A stretch of DNA of 64,000 nucleotides from Nocardioides islandensis (GTDB lineage Bacteria > Actinomycetota > Actinomycetes > Propionibacteriales > Nocardioidaceae): positions 1 to 64,000 of the forward strand of contig NZ_JADKPN010000016.1 in NCBI RefSeq assembly GCF_015352455.1, written 5' to 3'. Below the pieces are notes generated by a model that made no database searches, was not told where the DNA came from, and saw nothing but the letters and a program-made list of their open reading frames with translations. Below, in pieces: positions 25,001 to 32,176 of this stretch. Within the stretch, counting starts at the first letter, position 1; the number at the start of each line of letters is the position of its first letter. A program made the translations under genes and the position numbers.

Positions 25001-26868
25001 TCCCGCAGAGTCTGACGACCGCCAACTACTTCGGCACGTTGGGTGCGAGCGGGCGGACGTCGCTGATCCTGACGCCGGCCCAGTACCGCACCGACGCGGG
25101 CGCTGACATCGACCTGCCGACGGACACCGAGCGTGCCTACTCCGACATGGGCGTGCGGCTCTTCTACACCGGGTCCGACGACGCGGCGTCGCAAGCGGCG
25201 TCGCCGGCGATCGCGAACGTCCTCGGCACCTACTCCGGCACCGACGTGAGCTTCTCGGCCCAGGTGACGGGCGACCCGCTCGCCGGTGTCCAGCAGGTCT
25301 GGGTGACCTTCACTGACGGCCCGGACGGGCCCGACGGCGAGGGTCACGGGACGTGGGAGTCCTTCGACCTGACTCAGGATCCGAACGACTCCACGCGCTG
25401 GATCGGGACCACGTCCCTGAACGGGCGCTCGCCGGCCGACTTCAGGTTCCTCGTCCAGGCCGCGAACGGTGCCGGCGCGGTGTCCCTCGACACCGCCGCC
25501 GGGGACGGCTACCGCATCGGGACGACCACCGCTGCCGACGCGGCCTTCGTCGCGCTGCAGACGGGCGACGCGAACTCGCCGTACGGCGTCCGGGCCGTGG
25601 TCACCGACGGTGGCGGCAACAAGCTCGCCGACCGCACGGTGCACCTGACGGTCTCGGCCGGTGGTCAGGACGCGTACGACTACTACGACGTGACCGACAC
25701 CAACGGTCGCGTCAGTCTGCGGGTGCCCACCGGCCAGTCCATCCCGTCGGGAGTGATCACGGTGACGGCGACGGTGCTCGGCGCGAGCGGTCAGGTCGTG
25801 GACACCGACACGTTGGTGCTCGACACGGCCAAGCTCACCTTGACCAACGGGGATCCAGCAGCGGGCAACCCGCTCGGCTTCAGCGTGCGGGCCACGGACC
25901 TCAGTGACACTGCCGTGGCCGGCCGGACGGTCCGCTTCACGGTGACGCGCAACGGCACCGAGCTGTACTCCCGCGACGTCACGACGGACGAGGACGGCGT
26001 GGCCGTGGCGCCGCTGAAGTCGGGCGTCACGACGGCTCCGGCGGGCGAGATCAGGATCGTCGCCCGGCTGCTGGACGTGTCGGGCGAGAACGTGCAGGAC
26101 ACGGTGTCGGCGACCAAGACCATCGCCGACGCGCCGGTCACCCTGTCCGCCGTCACGCCCGCCTACGCGGTCACCAGGGCAGGCCGGACCTACACGCTCG
26201 GCACTCCGCTGTCGGTGAAGGTCTCGGACCCGTACGGCGACGTTCCGTTCTACACGGTGACGTTCGGGTTCCCGACCGGGCCGGGCGTCGCCACGGCGAC
26301 GTTCAAGACCTCGCCCACCGCGTCACCGGCGTCGTCGGTCAACGCCACGACCACCGCCTCGGGCGTCGCCACGGTGCCGGCGACCACGATCGTCACGGCG
26401 GGGACCCTCGTGGGTTCCTTCAACCTGACGATCACGGCCACGGGTGACTCCAGCACGATCCCGTTCGCGGCGCAGTACCTCCTGAGCCCCTACGGTGCTC
26501 CGGTCGACGGTGCCACCGTCGACACGAGCACCGGAGCGACGGTGCCTCTCAAGACCACTGCGGTGCTGGCCGACGACACGCAGCTGTCCGACGCGTTGTC
26601 CGCCCAGCTGGTGCCGACCCGCGTCCAGCTCCGCTACCGGGAGCAGGGCACGTCGCTGTGGAAGCTGTCCACGATCCCGATCGTCTACGACAGCAAGAAG
26701 CACTTCTTCCAGGTGGACCTGAAGCCCTCGTCGCTCAGCATGTCCAAGGGCAAGAAGTACGACGTGGAGTTCAGGGTCCTGGCGCTGGCACCCAAGCCGA
26801 GTGGTGACGAGCTGCAGCTCAACTTCGACCTAGGTCGGCGGAGGGTCGTCATCAACGTCACGAAGTAG
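22012..26868 (+). CDS. Large secreted gingipain-like (C25, clan CD) cysteine peptidase with APRIY repeats and Ig-like domains
   Basis: The protein has about 1618 residues. A basic N-terminus (RRRGLAAFAAFLAALAGALT) followed by PPATAVADA is a signal peptide. A PPC-like beta domain (ARWFKFPVVPGEDVTVEL...YFYIRVQGHTDQDF) is interrupted by seven APRIY repeats. The central region has C25 hallmarks: YVVLAGGDDVVPFFR, ERSVGRLVKTDLEIES, a histidine in FLAGHFSAND (His711) and a cysteine in LSAGCHSGYN (Cys751), the expected catalytic dyad. Several Ig-like or invasin-like domains follow (about 1175-1450, e.g. DTNGRVSLRVPTGQ). There is no LPxTG motif or C-terminal helix, so it is probably released or held non-covalently. 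GTG starts at 22009, 22012 and 22021 are all possible; 22012 has the best-spaced GAGGG. Peptidase activity is inferred. Confidence 0.82.
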   Translation: MTSVRAPRRATAGSNNRRRGLAAFAAFLAALAGALTVVTAPPATAVADAPWTASVFAGGGSTSVVSTGAATPASMTYNSDGSTSASWDFTTKATAASAAGPIKVPYTWQGLHAWFQVTTRLDMIVNGQVVKNLLTDGPAICCTSPSNGFIYGGTATFNDGTTVDLGAGDTYGFRMSGSHNDINRLLRGTLTLTTRPYLDATVGTDNRDWSGAKTLPTDEVNRSLNEAGEARWFKFPVVPGEDVTVELSGLTKDYDVALYGDIGAAYNALSGEGAAASSGTSSTALGDTQVPGYPKTVSTIPTAQTTQKFAPRIYAPRIYAPRIYAPRIYAPRIYAPRIYAPRIYAPDAYVPELVSDSSFQDAYSAAQNQTLLAVSTNVSTTDEVINAASGNTNGYFYIRVQGHTDQDFAASTPFTITAEASGSGCTSLDDKGGLQLIPNGLNPGANPTTLVVTDSSRTNYATNDLGERISTPQALLDKLGTLAGNQNGLVVDLKNSPRVQALWGQTINQSDCPYAVNLVAAAVDEIIETLQGAGTKYVVLAGGDDVVPFFRYPDVSGLGQESQFDPPMRPGTASDGSLKRDQVLSQDAYGSQTDVTIAGVSLPVPERSVGRLVKTDLEIESTIDNFVTDGGNLITPTSSLVTGYDFLTDAANAVDEQFTQALGPAAPAGAADRLISDNNAPNAPDYQWDADALEAKLLGGSHHDVVFLAGHFSANDAEAADFHTALDASALAPDGQYPDHLKNTLVLSAGCHSGYNIVDKDGVVPTQTDPGTNTFDWTQRMAQQHALLIGGTGYQYGDSDFLEYSERLYLEISKRLHDTTGGPIAIGNALVLAKQDYLSGLTNVTGIDQKALLQATLYGLPMTGFDAPGRTSLAPEDGGVNPDDTTREPGATLGLRVADRLYNTESPKPRHHKTLADGTGGTVDLTWIEGKDGVVVQPGAPAIPKQIEDVSVDGATLRGVGFRSGSYDDTTGLFPLTGAPAIEGPTPNSTFESDFFFPQSLTTANYFGTLGASGRTSLILTPAQYRTDAGADIDLPTDTERAYSDMGVRLFYTGSDDAASQAASPAIANVLGTYSGTDVSFSAQVTGDPLAGVQQVWVTFTDGPDGPDGEGHGTWESFDLTQDPNDSTRWIGTTSLNGRSPADFRFLVQAANGAGAVSLDTAAGDGYRIGTTTAADAAFVALQTGDANSPYGVRAVVTDGGGNKLADRTVHLTVSAGGQDAYDYYDVTDTNGRVSLRVPTGQSIPSGVITVTATVLGASGQVVDTDTLVLDTAKLTLTNGDPAAGNPLGFSVRATDLSDTAVAGRTVRFTVTRNGTELYSRDVTTDEDGVAVAPLKSGVTTAPAGEIRIVARLLDVSGENVQDTVSATKTIADAPVTLSAVTPAYAVTRAGRTYTLGTPLSVKVSDPYGDVPFYTVTFGFPTGPGVATATFKTSPTASPASSVNATTTASGVATVPATTIVTAGTLVGSFNLTITATGDSSTIPFAAQYLLSPYGAPVDGATVDTSTGATVPLKTTAVLADDTQLSDALSAQLVPTRVQLRYREQGTSLWKLSTIPIVYDSKKHFFQVDLKPSSLSMSKGKKYDVEFRVLALAPKPSGDELQLNFDLGRRRVVINVTK
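22939..23058 (+). repeat. 15-bp tandem repeat encoding seven APRIY units plus APDAY
   Basis: Seven in-frame 15-base units run from 22939 to 23043, each coding Ala-Pro-Arg-Ile-Tyr, followed by a diverged APDAY unit to 23058. Units 1-3 end in TAT, units 4-7 in TAC; units 1-5 use CCG and units 6-7 CCC. This gradient suggests recent local duplication. The repeat inserts into a predicted PPC-like domain of the secreted peptidase. Confidence 0.95.
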
Positions 26869-27736
26869 CCTCCAGCGCGGCCAGCATGGACTCGGGTCCG
26901 AGGTCGCGGAGGGTGTAGCCGCCCGGGTAGGTCGCCGGGCGGTGGCGGTACGGCGTCCGGCGGGGGCGGGCCAGGTGCCGCAGGTACCTGGCCCGCAGAC
27001 GTAGTGCACCGCGTAGAGCGCGCACGAACCATGCGGGCTGACGCGGCATGCCCAGGACCTGGCGCAGGGGCTCGTCCATCAGGGCGATGGCGATGGGCCG
27101 GGTCAGGGGGCCGGCCGGGTACCGGGCGGTGGCCCGTCCGATGCGGATGGTCGCCTCGGCCAGGCGGGTGCTGGCCGGCGTGTGCGCGAAGTGCTCGGCC
27201 TCGTACTCACGCAGCAGCCGGTGGTACCCGTCGTAGGTGGTGGGCAGGCCCTTGAGCCCCATCAGCTCGCCGAACCGGGTGGTGATGCGAGCGACGGCGA
27301 CGAGCTCATGGGGATGCAGCTCACGCCAGCCGAACTGCCGGATCCACTCGACCGGGCCGACGATCGTGGTCGCCAGCACGTAGTGGAACTCGTCCTCGGG
27401 GATGTCGTAGTGACCGTGGATCCGGTTGAGCCGGCGCAGCGCGGCGTGCGAGCGCTGACTGTCGATGCCGTCCAAGGTTGCCTCGTCGCCGATGAGCAGC
27501 GTGTCGTCGTACCTCTTCACGCCGTGTCGCTCGAACTCGCCGGTGCGGTCGAGCAGCGCCGCGATCGACGGGATGCCGTAGTCGCGCAGGAACGCGATGC
27601 CCGTGCCCTGCTGGTAGTCCCACGGGAAGTCGTGCCGGCTGGTCAGCCGCAGGATCTCGTCGGCGTCTGCCTGCGGGTCGAGCGCCTCGATCCGACGGAG
27701 GTTGTCGAAGCGACCTCTCCTGTTCAGCTGACCCAC
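26858..27736 (-). CDS. MpaB/DUF2236-family oxygenase-like protein
   Basis: This 292-residue protein matches the oxygenase MpaB family (DUF2236, related to rubber oxygenase Lcp), with GRFDNLRRIEALDPQADADEI at the start, HDFPWDYQQGTGIAFLRDYGIPSIAALLDRTGEF, and the central FHYVLATTIVGPVEWIRQFGWRELHPHE. Members are b-type haem or otherwise unassigned oxygenases. The GTG at 27736 is the only usual start near the conserved N-terminus and overlaps the end of the F420 oxidoreductase gene by 13 bases, so the two should be translationally coupled. Its 3' end overlaps the convergent peptidase gene by 11 bases. Substrate unknown. Confidence 0.85.
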   Translation of the reverse strand: MGQLNRRGRFDNLRRIEALDPQADADEILRLTSRHDFPWDYQQGTGIAFLRDYGIPSIAALLDRTGEFERHGVKRYDDTLLIGDEATLDGIDSQRSHAALRRLNRIHGHYDIPEDEFHYVLATTIVGPVEWIRQFGWRELHPHELVAVARITTRFGELMGLKGLPTTYDGYHRLLREYEAEHFAHTPASTRLAEATIRIGRATARYPAGPLTRPIAIALMDEPLRQVLGMPRQPAWFVRALRGALRLRARYLRHLARPRRTPYRHRPATYPGGYTLRDLGPESMLAALEATS

Positions 27737-28758
27737 TCCTTGAGCTGGCCGACGGTGGCGGCCGGGTCGTCGCTCGCTGGCTGGACGATCAGGTTCGTCA
27801 CGCCGGCGTCGGCGTACGCCGCGATGCGCTCCTTCACGTACGACGCCGGCCCGACGAGGTTGGTCGCCTCGAGCCACTCCAGCGGGACCTTGGCCTCCGC
27901 GTCGCGCTTGTTGCCGCCCAGGTAGAGGTCCTGGATCTCGGTGGCCTCCTTCTCGTAGCCGTACTGGCAGGCGAGGTCGTTGTAGAAGTTCTTCCCCTTG
28001 GCGCCCATGCCGCCGACGTACAGCGCGAAGAAGGGTCGCGCGAAGTCCAGCAGTGCCTTGGTCTCCGGGCCCTCGCCGATCGCGACCATGCCGCCGGCCG
28101 CGATCTCCAGCGGGCCCAGGCCCTCCTCCCGCTTGGCGTTGCCGGCGGCGAGCGCGTCGCCCCACACCATGTGCGCCTTCTCGGGGTGGAAGAGGAACGG
28201 CAGCCAGCCGTCGGCGTACTCGGCCGTGGCCTCGACGTTCTTCGGACCGAGCGAGGCGATCCAGATCGGGACGCTCGGACGCTCGGGCCTGGTGAGCAGC
28301 TTCAGCGGCTTGCCGAGGCCGGTGCCCTGCCCCTCCGGGAGCGGCAGCGTGAAGATGCCGTCGTGCCGCAACGTCTCGCGGCGCAGCCCACGGCGGACCA
28401 GGTCGACGATCTCGCGGGTCCGGGCGAGGGGCCTGTCGTACGGCACCCCGTGGAAGCCCTCGATCACCTGCGGGCCGCTGGCCCCGAGGCCGAGGATGGC
28501 CCGGCCCTGGCTGACGTGGTCGAGCCCGGCGGCGGTCTGCAGGATCGCGCTGGGTGTGCGCGAGTAGATGTTGATGATCGCCGAGCCGATCTCGACGATC
28601 TCGGTCTTGGCGGCGAGGTACCCCATCAGCGTGGGGGAGTCGAAGCCGTACGCCTCCGGCACCCACACGGTGTCCAGTCCCGCCTTCTCCAGCTGCACGA
28701 CCTGGTCGGCGGTCTCCCGAGGGTTGCCGGCGTACATCAGCTGGGTCGAGATCTTCAC
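27724..28758 (-). CDS. LLM-class F420-dependent oxidoreductase
   Basis: The protein has 344 residues with a luciferase-like TIM-barrel: ADQVVQLEKAGLDTVWVPEAYGFDSPTLMGYLAA, the FGLG-like RAILGLGASGPQVIEGFHG and IWIASLGPKNVEATAEYADGWLP. Such enzymes use reduced coenzyme F420 to transfer hydride to diverse substrates, including lipid or steroid intermediates. The GTG at 28758 is the start, as the codon at the preceding Val is not an initiator. It is followed, with overlap, by the MpaB-like gene, and it is preceded by an operator like that of the acyl-CoA dehydrogenase. Confidence 0.9.
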   Translation of the reverse strand: MKISTQLMYAGNPRETADQVVQLEKAGLDTVWVPEAYGFDSPTLMGYLAAKTEIVEIGSAIINIYSRTPSAILQTAAGLDHVSQGRAILGLGASGPQVIEGFHGVPYDRPLARTREIVDLVRRGLRRETLRHDGIFTLPLPEGQGTGLGKPLKLLTRPERPSVPIWIASLGPKNVEATAEYADGWLPFLFHPEKAHMVWGDALAAGNAKREEGLGPLEIAAGGMVAIGEGPETKALLDFARPFFALYVGGMGAKGKNFYNDLACQYGYEKEATEIQDLYLGGNKRDAEAKVPLEWLEATNLVGPASYVKERIAAYADAGVTNLIVQPASDDPAATVGQLKEWVS

Positions 28759-28767
28759 GTCCTCGAC

Positions 28768-28788
28768 TGTGACAGAGCCACTGTCACG
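28768..28788. promoter_or_regulatory. Inverted-repeat operator upstream of the F420 oxidoreductase
   Basis: Arms GTGACAG (28769-28775) and CTGTCAC (28781-28787) flank AGCCA. Over 21 positions it matches the element at 18109-18129 at 17, and both are followed by a GCAAGGCGC block. On the minus strand TTGCGA lies upstream and CACAGT about 18 bases on, giving a promoter with the palindrome in its spacer. It lies ten bases before the start codon. Confidence 0.75.
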
Positions 28789-28844
28789 GTCGCAAGGCGC
28801 GTGCGGCCAGCCGAATCGAGGACGCGGGTCCCCTTCGGGGGACC

Positions 28845-29963
28845 TCAGCTCGCGGCGGCGGCGGCCGGCTGCCGGGCCGGTTCCCGGTGGTCGTGGTGCA
28901 GGGTCACGTCGACGCCGCTGATGCTGCCGCGGATCGACCGCATGGCGGGCCGCTCGACGACGAACCAGCTGGCAGCCGCGAACAGCCCGGTGCCGATGGC
29001 GGCCGTGACCATGTTGGCGAACGGCGTGACACCGAGGCCCAGCAGCACGACCAGCTGCTGGACGGGGAAGGCGTAGACGTACGCGCCGTACGACAGGTCG
29101 TTGCGGCGGATCCAGGCCGGGGACGGCAGCACCTGGCCGAGCCACAGCAGCACGATCGCCAGCAGCGGGGCGGCGGCCTGGCCGCCCCAGGCCTCCCGCC
29201 ACAGGACGGCGCCGACGAAGACGCCGGCCGCGGGGAGGGCGACGTACCAGTGCAGCGGGATGGCGTCGCGCAGCAGCCACACCACCGAGCCGCCGAGGAA
29301 GAAGGGCAGCAGCGGCGTCAGGAAGATGACGTCGAGGTGGCCGCCGAAGTAGGTCTGGATCCACTCGGGGTGCGCGAGGAACACGACGCTGCCGACGAAC
29401 ACGGGCGCGAGGAGCAGTGGCCGGCGCCGCATGAACGGCAGGGCGAGCAGCGTGCCCACGATCAGGTAGCACATGAACTCGTAGTAGAGGGTCCACAGCG
29501 AGCCGTTCCAGATCCCGGGGAACGGCGCGTCGCTCAGCGTGCCGGCGACGGTGCCGCCGAACACCTTGAGCGTTAGGTTGTTGACGACGTAGTTGAGCGG
29601 CCAGTCGGACGTGGTGAGGTAGCCGCCCAGGCCGTGGTGCTGCTTCGCGTAGGCGATCGGCGCGAAGACGGTGATCGTGACGACCAGGCAGGCCAGGAAA
29701 CCCGGGTAGATGCGGGCGATGCGGCGGACCAGGTAGGACCCGAACGGCGAGCCCACGCGGCTGCCGGTGATCAGGAACCCGCTGAGGGCGAAGAACCCGT
29801 ACACCGCCCACGTGCCGAGGGTCTTCCCCTGCCAGGTCGGCTCGTCGCCGTGCCCGGTGATGGCGTACGCGTGCGAGACCAGCACCATCAGCGCCAGGAC
29901 GAGCCGGACCAGGTTGAGGCTGTTGTCGCGACGCTCCGGCACCGCGCGATTCTCGGTCGTCAT
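28845..29963 (-). CDS. Acyltransferase 3 family membrane protein
   Basis: A 372-residue integral membrane O-acyltransferase with about ten helices. The family signature is seen in NLVRLVLALMVLVSHAYAITG (active-site His in the first helix), YGFFALSGFLITGSRVG with the conserved Arg after it, and RRIARIYPGFLACL. Members add acetyl or other acyl groups to sugars of surface polysaccharides or antibiotics. The C-terminus is a short Ala-rich cytoplasmic tail. It stands alone; no polysaccharide genes adjoin it. Confidence 0.92.
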   Translation of the reverse strand: MTTENRAVPERRDNSLNLVRLVLALMVLVSHAYAITGHGDEPTWQGKTLGTWAVYGFFALSGFLITGSRVGSPFGSYLVRRIARIYPGFLACLVVTITVFAPIAYAKQHHGLGGYLTTSDWPLNYVVNNLTLKVFGGTVAGTLSDAPFPGIWNGSLWTLYYEFMCYLIVGTLLALPFMRRRPLLLAPVFVGSVVFLAHPEWIQTYFGGHLDVIFLTPLLPFFLGGSVVWLLRDAIPLHWYVALPAAGVFVGAVLWREAWGGQAAAPLLAIVLLWLGQVLPSPAWIRRNDLSYGAYVYAFPVQQLVVLLGLGVTPFANMVTAAIGTGLFAAASWFVVERPAMRSIRGSISGVDVTLHHDHREPARQPAAAAAS

Positions 29964-30046
29964 GTGTCCTCGTCCCACGTCCCGGGCTCGGTCGGGACGC
30001 GCCACCCTAACCGCATCGGCGCCGGGTCGCGGAACCCGCGGGTGCG

Positions 30047-30619
30047 TCACCCGAGGGGGGTGCCCAGCCCCTCGACGACCTCGGCTCCCGGCAGGTCGGC
30101 GAGCGCGTCGCCGGGCAGGATGATCTTCGAGCGCCGGTACCCGGAGCCGATCATCGCCGCGGGCTGCGCGAGCACCGCGGCGTCGACGAACACCCGCCAG
30201 GCCGCAGGGAGGCCGACCGGCGTGATGCCGCCGTACTCCATCCCGGACTCCTCGACGGCCCGGTCCATCGGGAGGAACGACGCCTTGCGTACGTCGAGCC
30301 GCTTGCGCGCCGCGTTGTTGACGTCCGCGCGGGTGTCGGCGGTGACGACGCAGGCGGCGATGCGCTCCTCGCCGCCCCTGCTGCCGGAGATGAGCACGCA
30401 GTTCGCGCTGGCCTCGAGCGGGAGACCGTAGGCCTCGGTGAGCGCGGCCGTGTCGGCCAGGTCGGGGTCGATCTCCACGACGGCGACCTCGTCGGCCCGC
30501 GACCAGCCGCGGAGTGCGTCGGCCACGGGCGGCGGCACCAGGTGCAGGTGCTGCAGCGCAGGTAGGGAGGTCAGGCCGTCGAAGCCGGGCAAGTTCACAG
30601 ATGGGGCCATGTGGCCCAT
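30047..30619 (-). CDS. YbaK/EbsC-type aminoacyl-tRNA deacylase-like protein
   Basis: This 190-residue protein matches the YbaK/ProX superfamily, which hydrolyses mischarged tRNAs such as Cys-tRNA(Pro). Motifs include NCVLISGSRGGEERIAACVVTADTRADVNNAARKRLDVRKASF with the conserved lysine, and ESGMEYGGITPVGLP. A second ATG at 30610 would shorten it by three residues. It is divergent from the flavin-binding gene, with 38 bases between start codons and thus closely packed promoters. Which tRNA it edits cannot be said. Confidence 0.87.
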   Translation of the reverse strand: MGHMAPSVNLPGFDGLTSLPALQHLHLVPPPVADALRGWSRADEVAVVEIDPDLADTAALTEAYGLPLEASANCVLISGSRGGEERIAACVVTADTRADVNNAARKRLDVRKASFLPMDRAVEESGMEYGGITPVGLPAAWRVFVDAAVLAQPAAMIGSGYRRSKIILPGDALADLPGAEVVEGLGTPLG

Positions 30620-30657
30620 CCTGGCCTGCGGCCGCAGCGGCCCGGGAGAATGGGCCC

Positions 30658-31335
30658 GTGTACGTCCCGCGCTTCAACGCCCTCGAGGGCGTGCCCGAGA
30701 TCCAGGCCCTGGTCAGCGCCGTCGGCTCGGCGCAGCTGGTCACGACCGGCCCGGACGGCTACCCGCTGGCGTCGTTCCTCCCGGTGATCTGGGAGCCCGC
30801 CGGCAGTGACACAGGTGGCCGGCTGGTCATGCACATGGCCAGGGCCAACCAGCACTGGAAGGCGATCGAGCCCGGTACGCCGTGCCTCGCGGTCGTCACC
30901 GGGCCGGAGGCGTACGTCTCGCCGGCGTGGTACGCCGCCAAGGCCGAGCACGGCAAGGTCGTGCCGACCTGGAACTACTCCGCCGTCCACTTCACCGGAC
31001 GGGTCACCGTGCAGCACGACCCGGAGTGGCTGCTGGAGGCGGTCAGCTGGCTGACCGACCTCCACGAGGCGCGTCGCGAGCAGGGCGGGCACGAGGGGTG
31101 GTCGGTGTCGGATGCGCCGGAGAAGTACGTCACCGGCCAGCTGCGCGCGATCGTGGGCATCGAGGTCGAGGTCGAGCGGGTCGAGGCCAAGGCCAAGCTG
31201 AGCCAGAACCGGTCCGAGGACGACCGGGCCGGGGTCGTCGCGGGGCTGCGGGGCGAGTACGCCGGCGGCGTACGCGGCGAGGCCCAGGTCGCCGACCGGA
31301 TGGCCGAGGACCTGGGCCTCGATCTGGGTGGTTGA
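30658..31335 (+). CDS. FMN-binding negative transcriptional regulator family (PaiB-like)
   Basis: The 225-residue protein has the PaiB split-barrel fold: YVPRFNALEGVPEIQALVSAVG, LASFLPVIWEP, HMARANQHWKAIEPGTPCLAVVTGPEAYVSPAWYAAK and VVPTWNYSAVHFTGRV are characteristic. PaiB was named as a repressor of sporulation and protease genes in Bacillus, but most homologues are better regarded as flavin-binding proteins without a proven regulatory role. The GTG at 30658 with GGGAG upstream is chosen over the longer frame, which would run through the divergent gene's promoter. Confidence 0.9.
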   Translation: MYVPRFNALEGVPEIQALVSAVGSAQLVTTGPDGYPLASFLPVIWEPAGSDTGGRLVMHMARANQHWKAIEPGTPCLAVVTGPEAYVSPAWYAAKAEHGKVVPTWNYSAVHFTGRVTVQHDPEWLLEAVSWLTDLHEARREQGGHEGWSVSDAPEKYVTGQLRAIVGIEVEVERVEAKAKLSQNRSEDDRAGVVAGLRGEYAGGVRGEAQVADRMAEDLGLDLGG

Positions 31336-31411
31336 GGGGCGAAGGCCGCGAGGCCTGAGCCTCGACATGGGTGGTTGAGGTGCGAAGGCCGCCAGGCCTG
31401 AGCCTCGAAAC
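31330..31411. repeat. Tandem pair of a 41-bp GC-rich stem-loop repeat
   Basis: GTGGTTGAGG(G/T)GCGAAGGCCGC occurs from about 31330 and again from about 31371, each followed by (G/C)AGGCCTGAGCCTCGA. Each copy folds through complementary GGTTGAGG/CCTCGA and GGCC blocks. It lies between convergent genes and may help end transcription. It differs from the repeat family at 1-245. Confidence 0.65.
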
Positions 31412-31413
31412 CA

Positions 31414-31617
31414 CTACGCCTCCGGCATCAGGATCCAGGCGACGACGTAGGCCACGACCAGCGAGCCGAAGCCGAAGATCGCGCCGAGGACCGCGAGCAC
31501 GCGGACCAGGGCGACGTCGAGGCCGAGGTAGTCGGCGACGCCGGCGCACACGCCGCCGAGCATCGCGTCGTCGGGGTTGCGGGTGAGCCGGCGGGTGCCG
31601 GTGGAGGTGGTGCTCAT
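31414..31617 (-). CDS. Small PspC-domain membrane protein
   Basis: A 67-residue protein that is little more than a PspC domain: RRLTRNPDDAMLGGVCAGVADYLGLDVALVRVLAVL followed by one membrane helix (GAIFGFGSLVVAYVVAWILMP). PspC domains act in phage-shock-type envelope stress sensing at the cytoplasmic membrane. Its ATG overlaps the stop of the upstream gene (ATGA), so the two are coupled, and it is the last of three minus-strand genes of this stress locus. Confidence 0.92.
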   Translation of the reverse strand: MSTTSTGTRRLTRNPDDAMLGGVCAGVADYLGLDVALVRVLAVLGAIFGFGSLVVAYVVAWILMPEA

Positions 31618-32147
31618 CGGTCGTGCTCCTTCGTGTCGATGGGGTCTGCGGGATCTGCGGGATCTGCGGGATCTGCGGGATCGGCCGGGTCCGCGGGGTC
31701 GGCGGGGTCGGCGGGGTCGGCCGGGTCGGCCGGGTCGGCCGGGTCGGCCGGGTCGGCCGGCTCCGGCGGGGCGACGGTCGAGGTCGACTGCCGGACGTTC
31801 ACCTCGCGCTCGGCGCGGGCGAGCTTCTCGTCCAGGTCGTCGACGGCCGGGCGGGGCTCCTCGTGGCCGACCCAGCCGCGCTCGTGGGCCGAGTACGCCG
31901 CCTCGCGCCAGTCGTCGGTGTCGTGGTGCCGGCGGGTGGTCGCGATCAGTCCGGCGACGCCGGCCAGCACCCACGGGACGGGCAGCAGCCAGCGGATGTC
32001 GTCGCCGGTCACCGCGTCGGCCTCGACCAGGATCCAGACGAGGACGATGCCGAGGAACGCGATGCCCATCACGAGGTGGCCCACGTTGATCGGGTGGCGG
32101 CCGCTGCGCTTGACCGGGTTCTCCGGCCGGGTGTCGATGGTGCTCAT
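31614..32147 (-). CDS. Two-helix membrane protein with a C-terminal Ala-Asp-Pro repeat tail
   Basis: The protein has 177 residues: two membrane helices (GHLVMGIAFLGIVLVWILVE and WLLPVPWVLAGVAGLIATT), a charged helical stretch (AVDDLDEKLARAEREVN), then thirteen Ala-Asp-Pro triplets and a short charged end. The membrane part resembles the 2TM-type proteins often found beside PspC genes; I cannot name a family. AGGAG precedes the ATG. Its stop overlaps the start of the small PspC gene. The repeat tail is acidic and probably extended. Confidence 0.85.
   Translation of the reverse strand: MSTIDTRPENPVKRSGRHPINVGHLVMGIAFLGIVLVWILVEADAVTGDDIRWLLPVPWVLAGVAGLIATTRRHHDTDDWREAAYSAHERGWVGHEEPRPAVDDLDEKLARAEREVNVRQSTSTVAPPEPADPADPADPADPADPADPADPADPADPADPADPADPADPIDTKEHDR
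31642..31758 (-). repeat. 9-bp minisatellite encoding 13 Ala-Asp-Pro units
   Basis: Thirteen consecutive 9-base units of the type GG(A/G)TC(T/C/G)GC(G/C) on the plus strand encode Ala-Asp-Pro on the minus strand. Variant units cluster in blocks (four near-identical GATCTGCGG types, then five identical GGGTCGGCC types), as expected from slippage. Any change in copy number keeps the frame, so only tail length would vary. Confidence 0.95.
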
Positions 32148-32176
32148 GGTGGTCTCCTAGACGTTCGGCTGGGTGC

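Noticed and set aside
31642..31758. A 9-bp repeat as a possible replication origin iteron
   Set aside because: It lies inside a coding frame as Ala-Asp-Pro triplets and no replication gene is present.
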